DNA of 64,000 bases from the NCBI RefSeq assembly GCF_000276685.1, contig NC_018108.1:310001-374000 (forward strand), written 5' to 3'. Position 1 is the first letter of the stretch; every line of letters begins with the position of its first letter. The DNA is from Taylorella equigenitalis ATCC 35865. Lineage in GTDB: Bacteria > Pseudomonadota > Gammaproteobacteria > Burkholderiales > Burkholderiaceae_B. The notes under the pieces were generated by a model, which saw only the letters and a program-made list of their open reading frames with translations, was not told the origin of the DNA and ran no database searches. Shown one piece after another: positions 17,755 through 27,909 of the stretch. The position numbers and the translations under genes were made by a program.

Positions 17755-19542
17755 ATGAGACTAGGCACTAGGGTTCTGCAGTGTCTTTTATTTTTCAGTG
17801 CTACCTCTACGTTTGCCGCTCATAAACCCGAGGTCTTAATTATTCCTAGCGGACTTTCGCCTGAGGAATTGACCGCCGTTCAAAAAGCAATCAGTGCAGT
17901 TGTTCGTCAAGCCGATGACCAAGATGGCGGTGAGGCTGCACGTATTCGTCGAAAAGGGCACGAGTCCGTGGTTACAGCCCTTGCCACTATGGGATATTAC
18001 GCTCCCGTAGTTACTCTTGAAGTTGGTCAGGATATTGGCGGTGACACTTGGGATATTTCCATAGAAGCAGGTGAGCAAAGCAAAGTAACTCAAGCTACTA
18101 CGCAATTTGAAGGGGCCATATCAAAGCCTAAGCACGTCACCCGAGTTCAAAGTATTAAAGCATCTTGGGGGTTGCCTGAAGGAAGTGCATTTTTAAATAA
18201 AAATTGGTCCAAGTCTAAAAATGATATTTTGGATGTTGTGCTTCAAAGGGACTTTTATCTAGCCCGCCTTAGTCAAACTCGTGCCGTGGTCGACCCTAAG
18301 CAGTCCTCAGTTGAGACTTTGGTCGTTATCGATAGTGGACCTGAAGTTAAACTAGGGCATATTGAAATATTCGGGTTACGACGTGTTCCTAGAAAAATTG
18401 TAGAAAAGTATCTGAACTACAAGCCAGGTAAACCCTATGATAAGCATGATTTTGATGATTGGGTTAGTCTTCTGCAACAAACAAACTATTTCCGTGGGGT
18501 CTTTATAAATCCTATCGTTCCAAACGATCCCAATTTGATGAAAAAAGATGTAGTCGAGTTGCCAGTTCAAGTGAGGGTTACAGAGGCTCCTGCGAGCACA
18601 TTGGCAGGGTCAATCGGTGTGGATGATAGTGTTGGTCTGCATGCAGAAGCCGTGTATAGACAAAATATCATAATCAAGCAACCACTTGTGATAGAGGGCG
18701 GAGCAGGAGTTGATAAGGATGCTCAACGTGCCTACTTCGATGTATATTTTCCTCCGAATCAAAATCATTCTGTTGATAGTATGGGTGTGATGATTCGCAG
18801 GTCCAAAATTCACAATGAAAAGGTTTTGAGATTCGGTTTTGGATTTCGTAGAAAGCGCGATTTTAAATTAGATCCCGATAGCAATGTGGAATGGTCAAAT
18901 GGTTGGGCCATCATGGCTAATCGTGATAGGATTGAGCGTCCTCTTGATAGGAAAAATCCTGAATTTATATTGCCATCTATCGTAGCTACATATGAAGTTG
19001 TAAGACGTGATATTAAGTCTAAAGAGGATCCTAGGTCGGGGCATGCTTTTGGCATGGGTGTGGGCATAGGGCATAATTTCAAGCAGCATAAGATGTTCTA
19101 TAGGGCTTCATTGCGAGGTCAGTATTGGTTTCCAGTAGGTAAAAAAGATGCGATTACAATCCGTGGAGAGATTGGTCGTGTCTGGGCTGGCAAAGATACC
19201 CTCTATCCAGATGATTTCGCATATCGTACGGGCGGTGCTCGATCTATACGTGGGTATAAATATTACGGTCTAGGTAAAAACATTGGGGAAACCATAGTTG
19301 GGGCTAAAAACCTTGCCGTTCTAAGTGCAGAATACCAAAGATACTTTAACGATACGTTTGGTATGTCAGCTTTTATAGATGTTGGCAATGCGGCTGAAAA
19401 ACTAAAAGATATGAAACCAAAAGTTGGGGTTGGATTTGGAGCCTTAGTTAAAACTCCTGCAGGTCCGTTAAAAGCGGATTTAGCTTGGGCGATTAACGAT
19501 AAGAAAATTCGTCTTCACTTTACCCTTGGAGCGTCATTCTGA
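17755..19542 (+). CDS. tamA: Outer-membrane translocation and assembly module protein TamA
   Basis: Omp85-family barrel that works with TamB in placing outer-membrane proteins such as autotransporters. Residues 1-22 form a signal peptide ending FAA. Three POTRA-like regions follow (about 25-270), including VVIDSGPEVKLGHIEIFGLRRVP, shown here in part as SGPEVKLGHIEIFG. The C-terminal half is the barrel, with the lid-loop motif RSIRGYKYYGLG and a final LHFTLGASF ending in F. 595 aa fits TamA. Its TGA overlaps the tamB ATG by one base. Given the adhesin array 20 kb away it may help with surface assembly; that link is inferred. Confidence 0.93.
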   Translation: MRLGTRVLQCLLFFSATSTFAAHKPEVLIIPSGLSPEELTAVQKAISAVVRQADDQDGGEAARIRRKGHESVVTALATMGYYAPVVTLEVGQDIGGDTWDISIEAGEQSKVTQATTQFEGAISKPKHVTRVQSIKASWGLPEGSAFLNKNWSKSKNDILDVVLQRDFYLARLSQTRAVVDPKQSSVETLVVIDSGPEVKLGHIEIFGLRRVPRKIVEKYLNYKPGKPYDKHDFDDWVSLLQQTNYFRGVFINPIVPNDPNLMKKDVVELPVQVRVTEAPASTLAGSIGVDDSVGLHAEAVYRQNIIIKQPLVIEGGAGVDKDAQRAYFDVYFPPNQNHSVDSMGVMIRRSKIHNEKVLRFGFGFRRKRDFKLDPDSNVEWSNGWAIMANRDRIERPLDRKNPEFILPSIVATYEVVRRDIKSKEDPRSGHAFGMGVGIGHNFKQHKMFYRASLRGQYWFPVGKKDAITIRGEIGRVWAGKDTLYPDDFAYRTGGARSIRGYKYYGLGKNIGETIVGAKNLAVLSAEYQRYFNDTFGMSAFIDVGNAAEKLKDMKPKVGVGFGALVKTPAGPLKADLAWAINDKKIRLHFTLGASF

Positions 19543-22500
19543 TGAAAACTCTATTTCGCTTCTTTTTAGTTACTTTCTTTTTGCTGATTATTCTATTCGG
19601 AGTAGTGGTTTATTCGGTTTTATTTACGAATTTCGGAATAAGAAAAGTTGCTGACCATATATTGCCGTATGCTGGTGTTCATGCGGATGATATACAAGGT
19701 ACTGTCTGGGACGGTTTGTTGATTGGAAATCTTTTAATTGATAAGCCTACTCTGAAGGTTGATGCACAGGGCATTGCCATAAAGCTAAATTTAGCAAAAT
19801 TAAAAGATAGACAAATTTATATTGAGTCATTTACTAGTCGCAATTTAAATATGCAAATTGTGGCCAAAGACACAAAAGAAATAGCCGAAGATGTTGCAAA
19901 GCAAGTGGACAAAGCAGAAGGTAGCGTTATTGAGTACCCTACATTGCCCGTAGACATTATCGTTGAGAGGGCTAGCCTATATAACTTTGCAATACAGCAA
20001 ACTGTTAAAAAGGATAATATTTTTAACGAAAGCCCGCCTATGGTCGAAATTGCGGGTAGTGTTGAAAATCTAAAATTAAATTTTCTTAGACGTAAACATC
20101 TTGATTTCAATATTGATTCTGAGCTTTCATTGACAGGACAGGGCTATCGCATAACAAGTAAGGTTGTGGGTGAAGGGTCGGGCACGAATCCGTTTGTATG
20201 GGATAAGTTAGATTTAAAGGCTGAACTAGATGATAAAAGCTTATTGTTCAATCAAGCCGTTATAGGTAAAGCTCAGATTAGAATCGACTCTAGAAGGCAG
20301 ATTGACCCACTTGTTGATTTGCTGATCGGGGATAATCAACTTCATATCGACGGTAGCTTGCCTCTTCAAAATGGTGTAAAAACTAAGGGCATCGTTATGC
20401 GTGCCACAGCTCCAAAATTAGATAGAATGGCTCCTGGAGCGGGCAAGTCATTAACCCTAGAAGCCACTATTACCGGTGATATACAAAATCACGAATTTAA
20501 ACTTAATGGCATTTATGTGCCTCTTGAGGACTTTGCACTTGGTGCTGACGATGTGCATATAGACATAGAAGCTACAGGTAAGGGTACTGATAATTCGTGG
20601 GCTTCGAGCATATCTAAAATAGATATCCACAACAAAGACAATAAAATTTCTAACAGTTCTCCCATCCCAATTGACATACAATTTGGACCGCCTGCTGAAT
20701 GGAAAATCGGGCAAGCTACTCTAGTATTTGCCCGCAAAGGCATGACAGATACAGTTATTGTCCATGAATCCACTAATGGCGTTAAAAATCAGATTTTCTC
20801 TCAAGGCATCATTAAGGATTTGAAGTACGAAGATCAACTTTTTAATGCAAGATGGGATTTAAAAAAAGCTCCACTTATAGAAACCGATTTGTTCATAACA
20901 CGTAATGGCGAAGAGGCTTTAGAACTACAAAAAAATCCACTTCTTAATATAAAGGAGTTACACCTAAATCTTAAGGGCACGCCCGAAGAAAAAATAATTG
21001 TTAATCTGAATGGAGATGGAGAGTCCACAAAAATTAAAGGTGACTTCGTAATCGATCCAAAAAATATTCTTGGATTTGATACTGGGGAACTAGATATCGA
21101 GCTATCAAATGGTACATTACTCAAGGGTAATTTAGGTCCAGACGTTACTGATAAAGAATCGCTTGCAGTTAACTTAAATACAAATCAACTGGATATTGGT
21201 CTGCTTTCAGGGGGGCTAGTTAAAGATTCCATAATTAATGGCAATATCGCAGGCGTAATTAAATTTAATAAAAACAAAATTCCTACAAAAGGCAGTCTAT
21301 ATCTAGATATAGATAAGAACAGTAAATGGCTAGGAAAGCCGATTTCAGGTCTTGTTGATTTTAAATTCACACCATTTGATGAAGAAACTGTAGAAAATAC
21401 TACTATCTTTACGCCTGTACTTTATATTTTTGAAAAAGCCGATGCAAATCTAAAAATAGGCTCCAATACTATCGTCTCAAAAGGTGCGTTTGGTAGACCT
21501 AACGATAAGTTAGAAGGAAAGATTGAAGCTTTAAACTTTAAGGAATTATGGCCAACTCTCGAAGGTGCGGCTAAAGTTGAGGGATTTACAACTGGTACGG
21601 CTGAACAGCACACAACAAAAGGAAAATTGCAATACGCACCAAAAGGATTTAGCGGTAAAAAACCGCAAGTCATGACGCTTTCAGGTGCCGTTACTGGAGG
21701 GTTAATTAGTGAGGATTCTCAAGTAAAGTCGTGGAAGGGCAAATTTACTGAATTAAATTCCGATTTCGATAAATACAATCTAAAAAGTAAAGATGATATT
21801 GAAATTGAAATTAATAAGGAACACAGTCTTGCCGAGTTAAGCTGGAAAGTTACCAATGGGTCATTAAATCTTACGATGCCAAATAAGCATGTTATTACCC
21901 TTAGTCACATTATTTCTGAGGGTCAGGGCAAAAGATGGAGAACAGCTGGAGAGATTAAAAATGTTGTCATAGATGAACATTTAAAAGAGTTTACCGAAAT
22001 GTTGGAGTTTAAGGAAAACTCAGGACCTGGCGGTATAGTAGTAAAAAACCCAGCTAGCAAAAATAAAAGCGACCTTAAAATTAATGCTCAGTGGGGCATA
22101 GAATTTAATGAGAGTATGCGGGGCGGTATCGTAGTCAATAGGGTGTCTGGTGACTTTGTATTGCCACGAAGTAATAACAAGCACATGGGCATACAGGATT
22201 TAAGCCTACAAGCTATTTTTGAGCCTTCAGTAGGTAATAAAAGTGATTTCAAGACAACAATTACCCTAAATACTAAGACTACGGGTCAGCTTAAAATCAA
22301 TGCGAAAGTGCCATTTGTAGGGCTTCAGCCGTTATTAAGAAGTGGAACAGAAGTTACGGCTACGGGTAAGATTAATGATATTTCATGGGTGTCTGCCTTC
22401 ACAGATGATTTGCTCGAACTTGGCGGAGAGGCTGATTTTGACATACGTTTACACACAAAATCTGACGGCAATTGGACGACGACTGGGTATTTGAATGCCA

Positions 22501-23711
22501 AAGATTTAAAAATTGTTGAGGTGGAAAATGGTGTTAGATTTCTAAATGGCACATTGAATTCTCATCTAGATTCAGGACGGTACTTTGTCGATGATCTGAC
22601 ATTTCCAAGTGTTATAAGGGTTAAGCCAAGCGAAGTACGTACAAAAGCGATGTTAGATAAGTTGGGTTCGAAAGGATATTTTTCACTTAGTGGATTTTGG
22701 GATTTAGTCGATTCGGTAGGTGAGTTTAAAGTCGACGTTGATAAATATCCTATAGTTCAGCGTTCTGACCGTTTTATTATGGTTAGTGGCAATGGGGCCA
22801 TTAGCGCACCACTACCTCAAGTTGATATATCGGGTAACTTTACTACAGATACTGGCTTTGCAAGTGTAGATATTTTGGAATCTACTCCAAAACTTGATAG
22901 TGATATTATTATCCTAAAAGAGGGTGAGGCGAATCCTGCACCACGTAAAACTGATACCAATCTTAATCTAGATGTGAATTTTAATTTGGGGGATCATTTC
23001 CATATCGTAGGTCTGGGTCTTGATTCTAAAGTCAAAGGCTCCCTAAACATAATTAAAAATGATGGACCTATTAAGGCAGTTGGTATGTTCGAGACAGACG
23101 GCGGAAAAATTGAAGCCTACGGTCAAAAGTTATCTATCGATAAGGGCGAAATCACCTTTAATGGATCTGTAGAAAATCCAAGCTTTGATATTGAAGCAAT
23201 CAGAAAAGGTCTTGAGGTGGAAGCTGGAGTGCGGGTTCAGGGGAATGCACGTTTACCTAAAATATCACTGGTATCCTATCCAGATGTAAGTGAGGTTGAA
23301 AAACTTTCATGGTTGATTATGGGTAGGGGACCTGATAGCAGTGGTGCCGATTTAGCATTGCTATTATCCATAGGCACTGAGTTGCTTGGGGGTGAGGAGC
23401 CACTATATAGACAAATAGGTATTGATAATATCGGTGTGCGTTCAGGAACTGTGGGTGCGAGTGGAGCTATATTGCCACAGAGATCTGTAGCAGACAGTAC
23501 ATCATATAGAGGAAGTGATACTTCTGATCAGCTCCTTTATATCTCAAAACAGGTTACTGAAAATTGGTCGGCAGCACTAGAGCAGTCTATTTCTGGTGGC
23601 GGTACAGTTGTGCGTGCGAGCTACAAACTATTTGAAAACATAACCGCAGACATCAAAGCTGGCTCTGTTAATGGTATAGAATTAATCTACAAAAGAGTAT
23701 TTAAATTTTAG
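19542..23711 (+). CDS. tamB: Inner-membrane anchored translocation protein TamB
   Basis: 1389-aa AsmA/TamB-type protein spanning the periplasm, partner of TamA and related to lipid-transfer bridge proteins. A single N-terminal anchor (FFLVTFFLLIILFGVVVYSVL) precedes a long beta-rich region. The C-terminal DUF490 domain is clear: GLGLDSKVKGSL, GKIEAYGQKLSIDKGEITFNG in part, FDIEAIR, PDVSEVEKLSWLIMGRGP, and the ending IELIYKRVFKF. Overlapping translation with tamA and a 6-bp gap to dcd indicate one operon. Confidence 0.93.
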   Translation: MKTLFRFFLVTFFLLIILFGVVVYSVLFTNFGIRKVADHILPYAGVHADDIQGTVWDGLLIGNLLIDKPTLKVDAQGIAIKLNLAKLKDRQIYIESFTSRNLNMQIVAKDTKEIAEDVAKQVDKAEGSVIEYPTLPVDIIVERASLYNFAIQQTVKKDNIFNESPPMVEIAGSVENLKLNFLRRKHLDFNIDSELSLTGQGYRITSKVVGEGSGTNPFVWDKLDLKAELDDKSLLFNQAVIGKAQIRIDSRRQIDPLVDLLIGDNQLHIDGSLPLQNGVKTKGIVMRATAPKLDRMAPGAGKSLTLEATITGDIQNHEFKLNGIYVPLEDFALGADDVHIDIEATGKGTDNSWASSISKIDIHNKDNKISNSSPIPIDIQFGPPAEWKIGQATLVFARKGMTDTVIVHESTNGVKNQIFSQGIIKDLKYEDQLFNARWDLKKAPLIETDLFITRNGEEALELQKNPLLNIKELHLNLKGTPEEKIIVNLNGDGESTKIKGDFVIDPKNILGFDTGELDIELSNGTLLKGNLGPDVTDKESLAVNLNTNQLDIGLLSGGLVKDSIINGNIAGVIKFNKNKIPTKGSLYLDIDKNSKWLGKPISGLVDFKFTPFDEETVENTTIFTPVLYIFEKADANLKIGSNTIVSKGAFGRPNDKLEGKIEALNFKELWPTLEGAAKVEGFTTGTAEQHTTKGKLQYAPKGFSGKKPQVMTLSGAVTGGLISEDSQVKSWKGKFTELNSDFDKYNLKSKDDIEIEINKEHSLAELSWKVTNGSLNLTMPNKHVITLSHIISEGQGKRWRTAGEIKNVVIDEHLKEFTEMLEFKENSGPGGIVVKNPASKNKSDLKINAQWGIEFNESMRGGIVVNRVSGDFVLPRSNNKHMGIQDLSLQAIFEPSVGNKSDFKTTITLNTKTTGQLKINAKVPFVGLQPLLRSGTEVTATGKINDISWVSAFTDDLLELGGEADFDIRLHTKSDGNWTTTGYLNAKDLKIVEVENGVRFLNGTLNSHLDSGRYFVDDLTFPSVIRVKPSEVRTKAMLDKLGSKGYFSLSGFWDLVDSVGEFKVDVDKYPIVQRSDRFIMVSGNGAISAPLPQVDISGNFTTDTGFASVDILESTPKLDSDIIILKEGEANPAPRKTDTNLNLDVNFNLGDHFHIVGLGLDSKVKGSLNIIKNDGPIKAVGMFETDGGKIEAYGQKLSIDKGEITFNGSVENPSFDIEAIRKGLEVEAGVRVQGNARLPKISLVSYPDVSEVEKLSWLIMGRGPDSSGADLALLLSIGTELLGGEEPLYRQIGIDNIGVRSGTVGASGAILPQRSVADSTSYRGSDTSDQLLYISKQVTENWSAALEQSISGGGTVVRASYKLFENITADIKAGSVNGIELIYKRVFKF

Positions 23712-23717
23712 GTCTAT

Positions 23718-24281
23718 ATGGGTATCAAAAACGATAAATGGATTCGTGAACACGCTTTAAAGGGCATGATTACGCCTTATGAGGCAGGTCAGGTGCGGTT
23801 TTTAGAAGATAGAAAAATCGTAAGTTATGGCACAAGTAGTTATGGCTACGATGTACGTTGTGCACGTGAATTCAAAATATTTACAAACATTAATTCCACA
23901 ATCGTAGATCCAAAAAAGTTTGATGAAAAATCTTTTATTGATTTTGAGGGGGACGTGTGCATAATCCCACCAAACTCTTTTGCACTTGCACGGACTGTAG
24001 AGTATTTTAAGATTCCTCGTGATGTACTCACAATTTGTTTAGGAAAAAGCACCTACGCACGTTGTGGAATTATTGTAAATGTCACACCACTTGAGCCTGA
24101 ATGGGAGGGTCACGTGACTTTGGAGTTTTCGAATACGACACCATTGCCAGCGAAAATATATGCAAATGAAGGGTGTGCACAGTTTTTATTTTTAGGTGGG
24201 GATGATGTTTGCGAGGTATCCTATAAGGACCGCGGAGGCAAATATCAAGGCCAAGAAGGCGTGACACTTCCACGAATCTAA
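23718..24281 (+). CDS. dcd: dCTP deaminase
   Basis: Makes dUTP from dCTP for dTMP synthesis. 187 aa. Seen: [53 protein letters not shown] and [18 protein letters not shown], containing the catalytic glutamate, with the C-terminal [10 protein letters not shown] that closes over the nucleotide. It sits between tamB and yhiN, with the yhiN ATG directly after its TAA. Confidence 0.97.
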   Translation: MGIKNDKWIREHALKGMITPYEAGQVRFLEDRKIVSYGTSSYGYDVRCAREFKIFTNINSTIVDPKKFDEKSFIDFEGDVCIIPPNSFALARTVEYFKIPRDVLTICLGKSTYARCGIIVNVTPLEPEWEGHVTLEFSNTTPLPAKIYANEGCAQFLFLGGDDVCEVSYKDRGGKYQGQEGVTLPRI

Positions 24282-25493
24282 ATGTCGACATCTATCTCAT
24301 ATGATGTTGTGATTCTAGGGGCTGGAGCTGCAGGGCTTATGTGTGCTTCGCAGCTTGCTGGCACTTCTATTAAAGTTTGCGTTTTAGATCATGCACGTAA
24401 ATTAGGCGAAAAGATACGTATAAGTGGTGGCGGTCGATGCAATTTTACGAATCGCTATGTCAGCGAAAAAGACTACTATACGAGAAATCCGCAATTTCCA
24501 CGTTATGCATTAAATGCCTACAAGCCAAGGGATTTTTTAAACTTAGTTCAAAAGCATAATATCGCCTGGGTACTGAAAAATGGTGTTCAGTACTTTACTC
24601 GTGATGGAAGCCATGCAATTATCAATATGCTTCTAGAAGAAAGCTCCTGTCCTAATATTGAAATTCGTCATCCAGTGCGGATTTTCGATGCTCAAAAGGA
24701 TAGCGATTTATTTAGTATATCCACCGATATAGGGAAGATTAGATGCTCCTATTTAATCGTGTCCATGGGCGGGCTGGCAGCTCCAGCTGTAGGTGCTAGC
24801 GATTTTGGATTATCTATAGCAAAAAAATTTGGTCATCATGTTGTAGGCCCAAAACCTGCACTCGTACCTCTTATATTTGATATTGATAATTGGAAGCCAT
24901 ATTCGGAATTAGCTGGAATCAGTATAAAAGCCTCTATAAATCTCGATGGTGCTCAGTTTGAGGACGATATGCTGTTTACGCACAAGGGATTATCAGGTCC
25001 TTTGATTCTTAATATTTCTACATATTGGAATGAGGGCGATGAACTTAAGATTAATCTATGCCCTAATGTGGATTTGTCCTCTGTGCTTATAGAAGCTTCT
25101 AAATTGGGCAATACCAAACCTATATCCGTGCTTGAGCAGTATTTACCTAAAAGGTTGGCAATGGTGCTTGTGGGGGTATTGCCACCAAATAAAAATTTAT
25201 CGGAAATTGGTCATAAAACCATAAAGCAGTTCGCAGATTCGATTCATAATTTTCGTGTAAATCCTGCAGGTACGCAGGGATACAAAAAGGCAGAGGCTAT
25301 GTCAGGCGGGGTTGATACGAAGCAGATAGACCCTAAAACAATGCAAAGCTTTAATGTGGAAGGACTATATTTTATCGGCGAGGTTTTGGATGTGACGGGT
25401 CACTTGGGAGGTTTCAACTTTCAGTGGGCATGGTCGAGTGCCTATGTTTGTACACAAGCACTCAAGCGGTTATCGCAACAATCAGCCAAATAA
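24282..25493 (+). CDS. YhiN/HI0933-family flavoprotein
   Basis: FAD/NAD(P)-binding oxidoreductase of unknown substrate, 403 aa. The dinucleotide fold is at the N-terminus (VVILGAGAAGLMCASQLA), followed by the family block EKIRISGGGRCNFTN, GVQYFTRDG, THKGLSGPLIL and, near the C-terminus, YFIGEVLDVTGHLGGFNFQW. These are the ordered blocks of the HI0933/YhiN family. Its 3' end overlaps the convergent MetE-like gene by 12 bp. Confidence 0.9.
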   Translation: MSTSISYDVVILGAGAAGLMCASQLAGTSIKVCVLDHARKLGEKIRISGGGRCNFTNRYVSEKDYYTRNPQFPRYALNAYKPRDFLNLVQKHNIAWVLKNGVQYFTRDGSHAIINMLLEESSCPNIEIRHPVRIFDAQKDSDLFSISTDIGKIRCSYLIVSMGGLAAPAVGASDFGLSIAKKFGHHVVGPKPALVPLIFDIDNWKPYSELAGISIKASINLDGAQFEDDMLFTHKGLSGPLILNISTYWNEGDELKINLCPNVDLSSVLIEASKLGNTKPISVLEQYLPKRLAMVLVGVLPPNKNLSEIGHKTIKQFADSIHNFRVNPAGTQGYKKAEAMSGGVDTKQIDPKTMQSFNVEGLYFIGEVLDVTGHLGGFNFQWAWSSAYVCTQALKRLSQQSAK

Positions 25494-26687
25494 ATGCTTC
25501 TCTGCGATTCGTGTGCCTTCTACTAGGCTCTCTAACTTCGCCCACGCAATTTGATGATGTAGTCGGCCGCCCAATCCGCAGTCCGTGGATACGATAAGGT
25601 TTTCAGGACCAACCAATTCAGCAAAACGTATAACACGCTCTGCCACGAGTTCTGGATGTTCTACTACGTTTGTGCTGTGGCTTACAACTCCAGGCACAAT
25701 TTTTGCCCCTGGTGGCAATGTATGGTCCTTCCACAATGTCCATTCATGAGCATGTCGGGGTGATGCTGCTTCAAAGCTGTATGCCCCTGCATTAACAGCC
25801 AAACACTGATCTACGATATCTTTAAATGCAATATCCGTTGTATGTGGACCATGCCATGATCCCCAGCAGATATGCAAACGTACAAGCTCCCGAGGTATGC
25901 CTTCTATTGCACGATTTATAGCATCGATACGAAGCTGCAACCATTTTTGGTAGTCTTCTACTGAAGGCTCTGGATTAATCTGATCCCACGATTCCGCAAG
26001 GTCAGGGGCATCTAACTGAACAATAAATCCTGCATCTGTAATCGCTTTATATTCATGAGCCATAGCCCTAGAACAAGCATCTAGCACTTCCTCGTCCGAT
26101 GAATAAAATTCGTTTTTAATACGTGCACAAGACCCAGGAGAAAGTGCAGCTATGAACCCTTGCTTTACACCGTATTTTTCAAAGGCTTTTTTCATCAGAT
26201 TTATATCTGTCTGAACTTGCTCTAGACCAATATAAGTAAGTTCTCCAGTTATCTTAGGATTGCCCACTTTTTTGCGTCCTGTAAATATGCCTGAGTCGGG
26301 ATCTTCGTATGCTTCTTTAAATTTAACTCGATCACGACGATCCTGAAATGATGTCAGCTTGATATCACCTGGGGCGGAGCGAACAATATCCTGATTGGCC
26401 CAGCGATCTTCGTCAGTTAAAGTTAGACCACCAAGTCGACTAAACGAATAATTCCACCAAGCACCGTAATCAACAGCCCCACTAGTAATATGCCCATATT
26501 CACCTTCATTTATGATATCTAGTCCAATATCTACTTGACGCTTTACAACTTTATCTACGGCTTCTTGCAGGATATCGAAAAATTCATCGTTACTGATATC
26601 GTTTGTCGCTCTACGGTCATTAGCAGCCAGAAGTTCAGGGGTTCTAGGCAATGAGCCCACATGGGTTGTTAGAATTTTATGTGTCAT
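25482..26687 (-). CDS. Cobalamin-independent methionine synthase-like (MetE C-terminal domain) protein
   Basis: 401-aa TIM-barrel protein of the single-domain MetE-like family (YxjG/YxjH type). Opening LTTHVGSLPRTPELL; zinc-site candidates in HICWGSWHGPH and in STDCGLGGR. Lacks the N-terminal half of full-length MetE, so it may take a methyl group from another donor, or act on another thiol acceptor, than classic MetE. No neighbour on its strand. The family is secure, the reaction is not. Confidence 0.85.
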   Translation of the reverse strand: MTHKILTTHVGSLPRTPELLAANDRRATNDISNDEFFDILQEAVDKVVKRQVDIGLDIINEGEYGHITSGAVDYGAWWNYSFSRLGGLTLTDEDRWANQDIVRSAPGDIKLTSFQDRRDRVKFKEAYEDPDSGIFTGRKKVGNPKITGELTYIGLEQVQTDINLMKKAFEKYGVKQGFIAALSPGSCARIKNEFYSSDEEVLDACSRAMAHEYKAITDAGFIVQLDAPDLAESWDQINPEPSVEDYQKWLQLRIDAINRAIEGIPRELVRLHICWGSWHGPHTTDIAFKDIVDQCLAVNAGAYSFEAASPRHAHEWTLWKDHTLPPGAKIVPGVVSHSTNVVEHPELVAERVIRFAELVGPENLIVSTDCGLGGRLHHQIAWAKLESLVEGTRIAEKHLFG

Positions 26688-26799
26688 ATCAGTAATCCTA
26701 TGTTTTTTCTAAATATACTCTTTATGATTTATTGGAACAATTATATTCAAATAAAGAAAAGTCATAAGATACAATTAATGGTTATATTTTGGAGATTTT

Positions 26800-27879
26800 A
26801 TGAGTGCAAAACGTACGCAACTTTATGACCTACATATAGAATCAGGAGCAAAATTAATCGATTTTGGTGGATGGGAGATGCCCGTCTCATACGGATCTCA
26901 AATAGAAGAACATAAAGCGGTACGGACAAACGTGGGCATGTTTGATGTTTCTCACATGTTGCGTATCGACTTATCTGGAACACGTATCGTAGATTTTTTG
27001 CGTAAGCTTCTTTCAAACGACATTTTAAAAATATCTGAATCCCCTGGAAAAGCCCTATACTCCTGCATGCTGAACGAGGAGGGCGGAATTATTGATGACC
27101 TTATTACCTATTATGTTGATGATGGTGACTGGCGTTTAGTAGTAAATGCTGGATGTGCTGATTCGGATCTCGAGTGGATTTCAAAGCAAGCTCGTGCATT
27201 TGAGGTTCAAGTTACATCACGTCGCGATTTGGCAATGATTGCCATCCAAGGTCCTCTTTCTCAAGAAACCCTATCCAAGGCACTCCCCGAGGATGTTGAT
27301 CTCTCAGTTATAAAGCCATTTTCATGTAAGCAAGTTGGTGAATTTTTCTTAGGACGTACAGGTTATACGGGAGAGGATGGATTTGAAATCTCTGCAAAAC
27401 CTGATTTAATCATTAATTTATGGAAGCGTTTGGTGTCACTTGGTGTACAACCATGCGGACTTGGAGCAAGGGATACATTGCGTCTTGAGGCTGGGATGAA
27501 TTTATATGGTTCTGATATGGATACAAGTACCCAACCATCAGAGAGTGGCTTGCAGTGGACAGTTTCACTTAAAGATGAAGAACGTGATTTTATTGGTCGA
27601 TCAGCTTTAGATAACTCTCGCAAAAAATCATTTTTAGGTATTCGCCTTTTAGGACGTGGTGTTATGCGCTCTCATATGAAAGTTCGTACTGCTGATGGCG
27701 CTGAAGGTGAAATTACAAGCGGAACCATGTCCCCTTCATTAGGATATTCAATAGGTTTTATTCGCATGCCGTTTGGCACAGAGCCTAATCAAAAAGTTGA
27801 AGTAGATATTCGCGGAAAATGGCATGAAGCGGAATTGGTCAAATTGCCATTTGTTAAAAACGGAAAAGCATTAGTTTAA
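26800..27879 (+). CDS. gcvT: Aminomethyltransferase, glycine cleavage T protein
   Basis: Transfers the aminomethyl carbon from lipoylated H protein to tetrahydrofolate, giving 5,10-methylene-tetrahydrofolate and ammonia. 359 aa. Segments DFGGWEMPVSYGSQIEEHKAVR (in part), FDVSHM, GGIIDDLITYY, RTGYTGEDGFEI and CGLGARDTLRLEAGMNLYG are diagnostic. First gene of a six-gene run. GGAG lies before the ATG. The 112-bp upstream gap is too short for a tandem glycine riboswitch, and I see none. Confidence 0.97.
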   Translation: MSAKRTQLYDLHIESGAKLIDFGGWEMPVSYGSQIEEHKAVRTNVGMFDVSHMLRIDLSGTRIVDFLRKLLSNDILKISESPGKALYSCMLNEEGGIIDDLITYYVDDGDWRLVVNAGCADSDLEWISKQARAFEVQVTSRRDLAMIAIQGPLSQETLSKALPEDVDLSVIKPFSCKQVGEFFLGRTGYTGEDGFEISAKPDLIINLWKRLVSLGVQPCGLGARDTLRLEAGMNLYGSDMDTSTQPSESGLQWTVSLKDEERDFIGRSALDNSRKKSFLGIRLLGRGVMRSHMKVRTADGAEGEITSGTMSPSLGYSIGFIRMPFGTEPNQKVEVDIRGKWHEAELVKLPFVKNGKALV

Positions 27880-27902
27880 GTTTAAAGGTTTAAGTTTAAA
27901 GG
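27875..27902 (+). repeat. 14-bp tandem duplication over the gcvT stop and the gcvH leader
   Basis: TTTAAGTTTAAAGG occurs twice without a gap. The first copy contains the gcvT stop TAA (27877-27879). The second supplies AAAGGA, the likely gcvH ribosome site, 7 bp before ATG 27910. Confidence 0.9.
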
Positions 27903-27909
27903 AAATTTT

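Noticed and set aside
26688-26799. Glycine riboswitch before gcvT
   Set aside because: Only 112 bp are available between divergent genes and I see no paired aptamer stems.
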